From the NCBI GenBank assembly GCA_051744365.1, contig JBNJCX010000077.1:1-5774 (forward strand): DNA of 5,774 nt, given 5' to 3'. The notes under the pieces are model-generated. The model was not told where the DNA came from. It did no database searches and saw nothing but the letters and a program-made list of their open reading frames with translations. A program made the translations under genes and the position numbers. The first letter of the stretch is position 1, and each line of letters starts with the position of its first letter. This document shows positions 5,772-5,774 of this stretch, one piece after another. This DNA comes from Gudongella sp051744365 (GTDB lineage: Bacteria; Bacillota; Clostridia; Tissierellales; Tissierellaceae).

Positions 5772-5774
5772 ACA

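Noticed and set aside
1..5774. CRISPR arrays, insertion sequences, tRNA or rRNA genes, phage attachment sites
   Set aside because: No direct repeats with spacers, transposase-like proteins, terminal inverted repeats or tRNA cloverleaf sequences were seen.

Overview
The window is AT-rich bacterial DNA and most likely comes from a Gram-positive Clostridia-type bacterium (Bacillota). The signs are a T-box riboswitch, strong purine-rich Shine-Dalgarno sites, a GTG start, many AGA/AGG and ATA codons, and tightly packed genes. The species cannot be named from the sequence.

Layout. Bases 1-60 hold a near-consensus extended -10 promoter. Bases ~64-308 are a T-box leader ending in a Rho-independent terminator. 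Its specifier loop best reads AGG, an arginine codon. The leader precedes four same-strand genes: argH (340-1734), argG (1731-2909), a GNAT-fold acetyltransferase (2912-3724) and an M20 deacetylase of the ArgE/N-acetylcitrulline deacetylase type (3747-4718). Spacing is -4, +2 and +22 bases, so they look like one operon. After a short gap of about 90 bases, a convergent gene (4808-5722, minus strand) encodes a ten-helix EamA/DMT-family transporter, with a possible promoter at the right edge of the window.

How the genes fit together. ArgG and ArgH are the last two steps of arginine synthesis (citrulline to argininosuccinate to arginine). The M20 enzyme would feed them by removing an N-acetyl group, from either acetylornithine or N-acetylcitrulline. 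ArgG is of the divergent type that I recall from Xanthomonas and Bacteroidetes, lineages that carbamoylate N-acylated ornithine. The M20 protein also resembles, from memory, the Xanthomonas N-acetylcitrulline deacetylase. If that reading is right, the operon encodes the last three consecutive steps of an N-acetylated arginine route, plus an acetyltransferase that could supply the acetyl group at the start. The leader would switch the operon on when tRNA-Arg is uncharged. The transporter is probably a separate transcription unit with unknown substrate.

The most interesting points are the possible N-acetylcitrulline-type route in a Gram-positive operon, and the uncharacterised 270-residue GNAT protein with an altered acetyl-CoA loop and an unexplained C-terminal extension.
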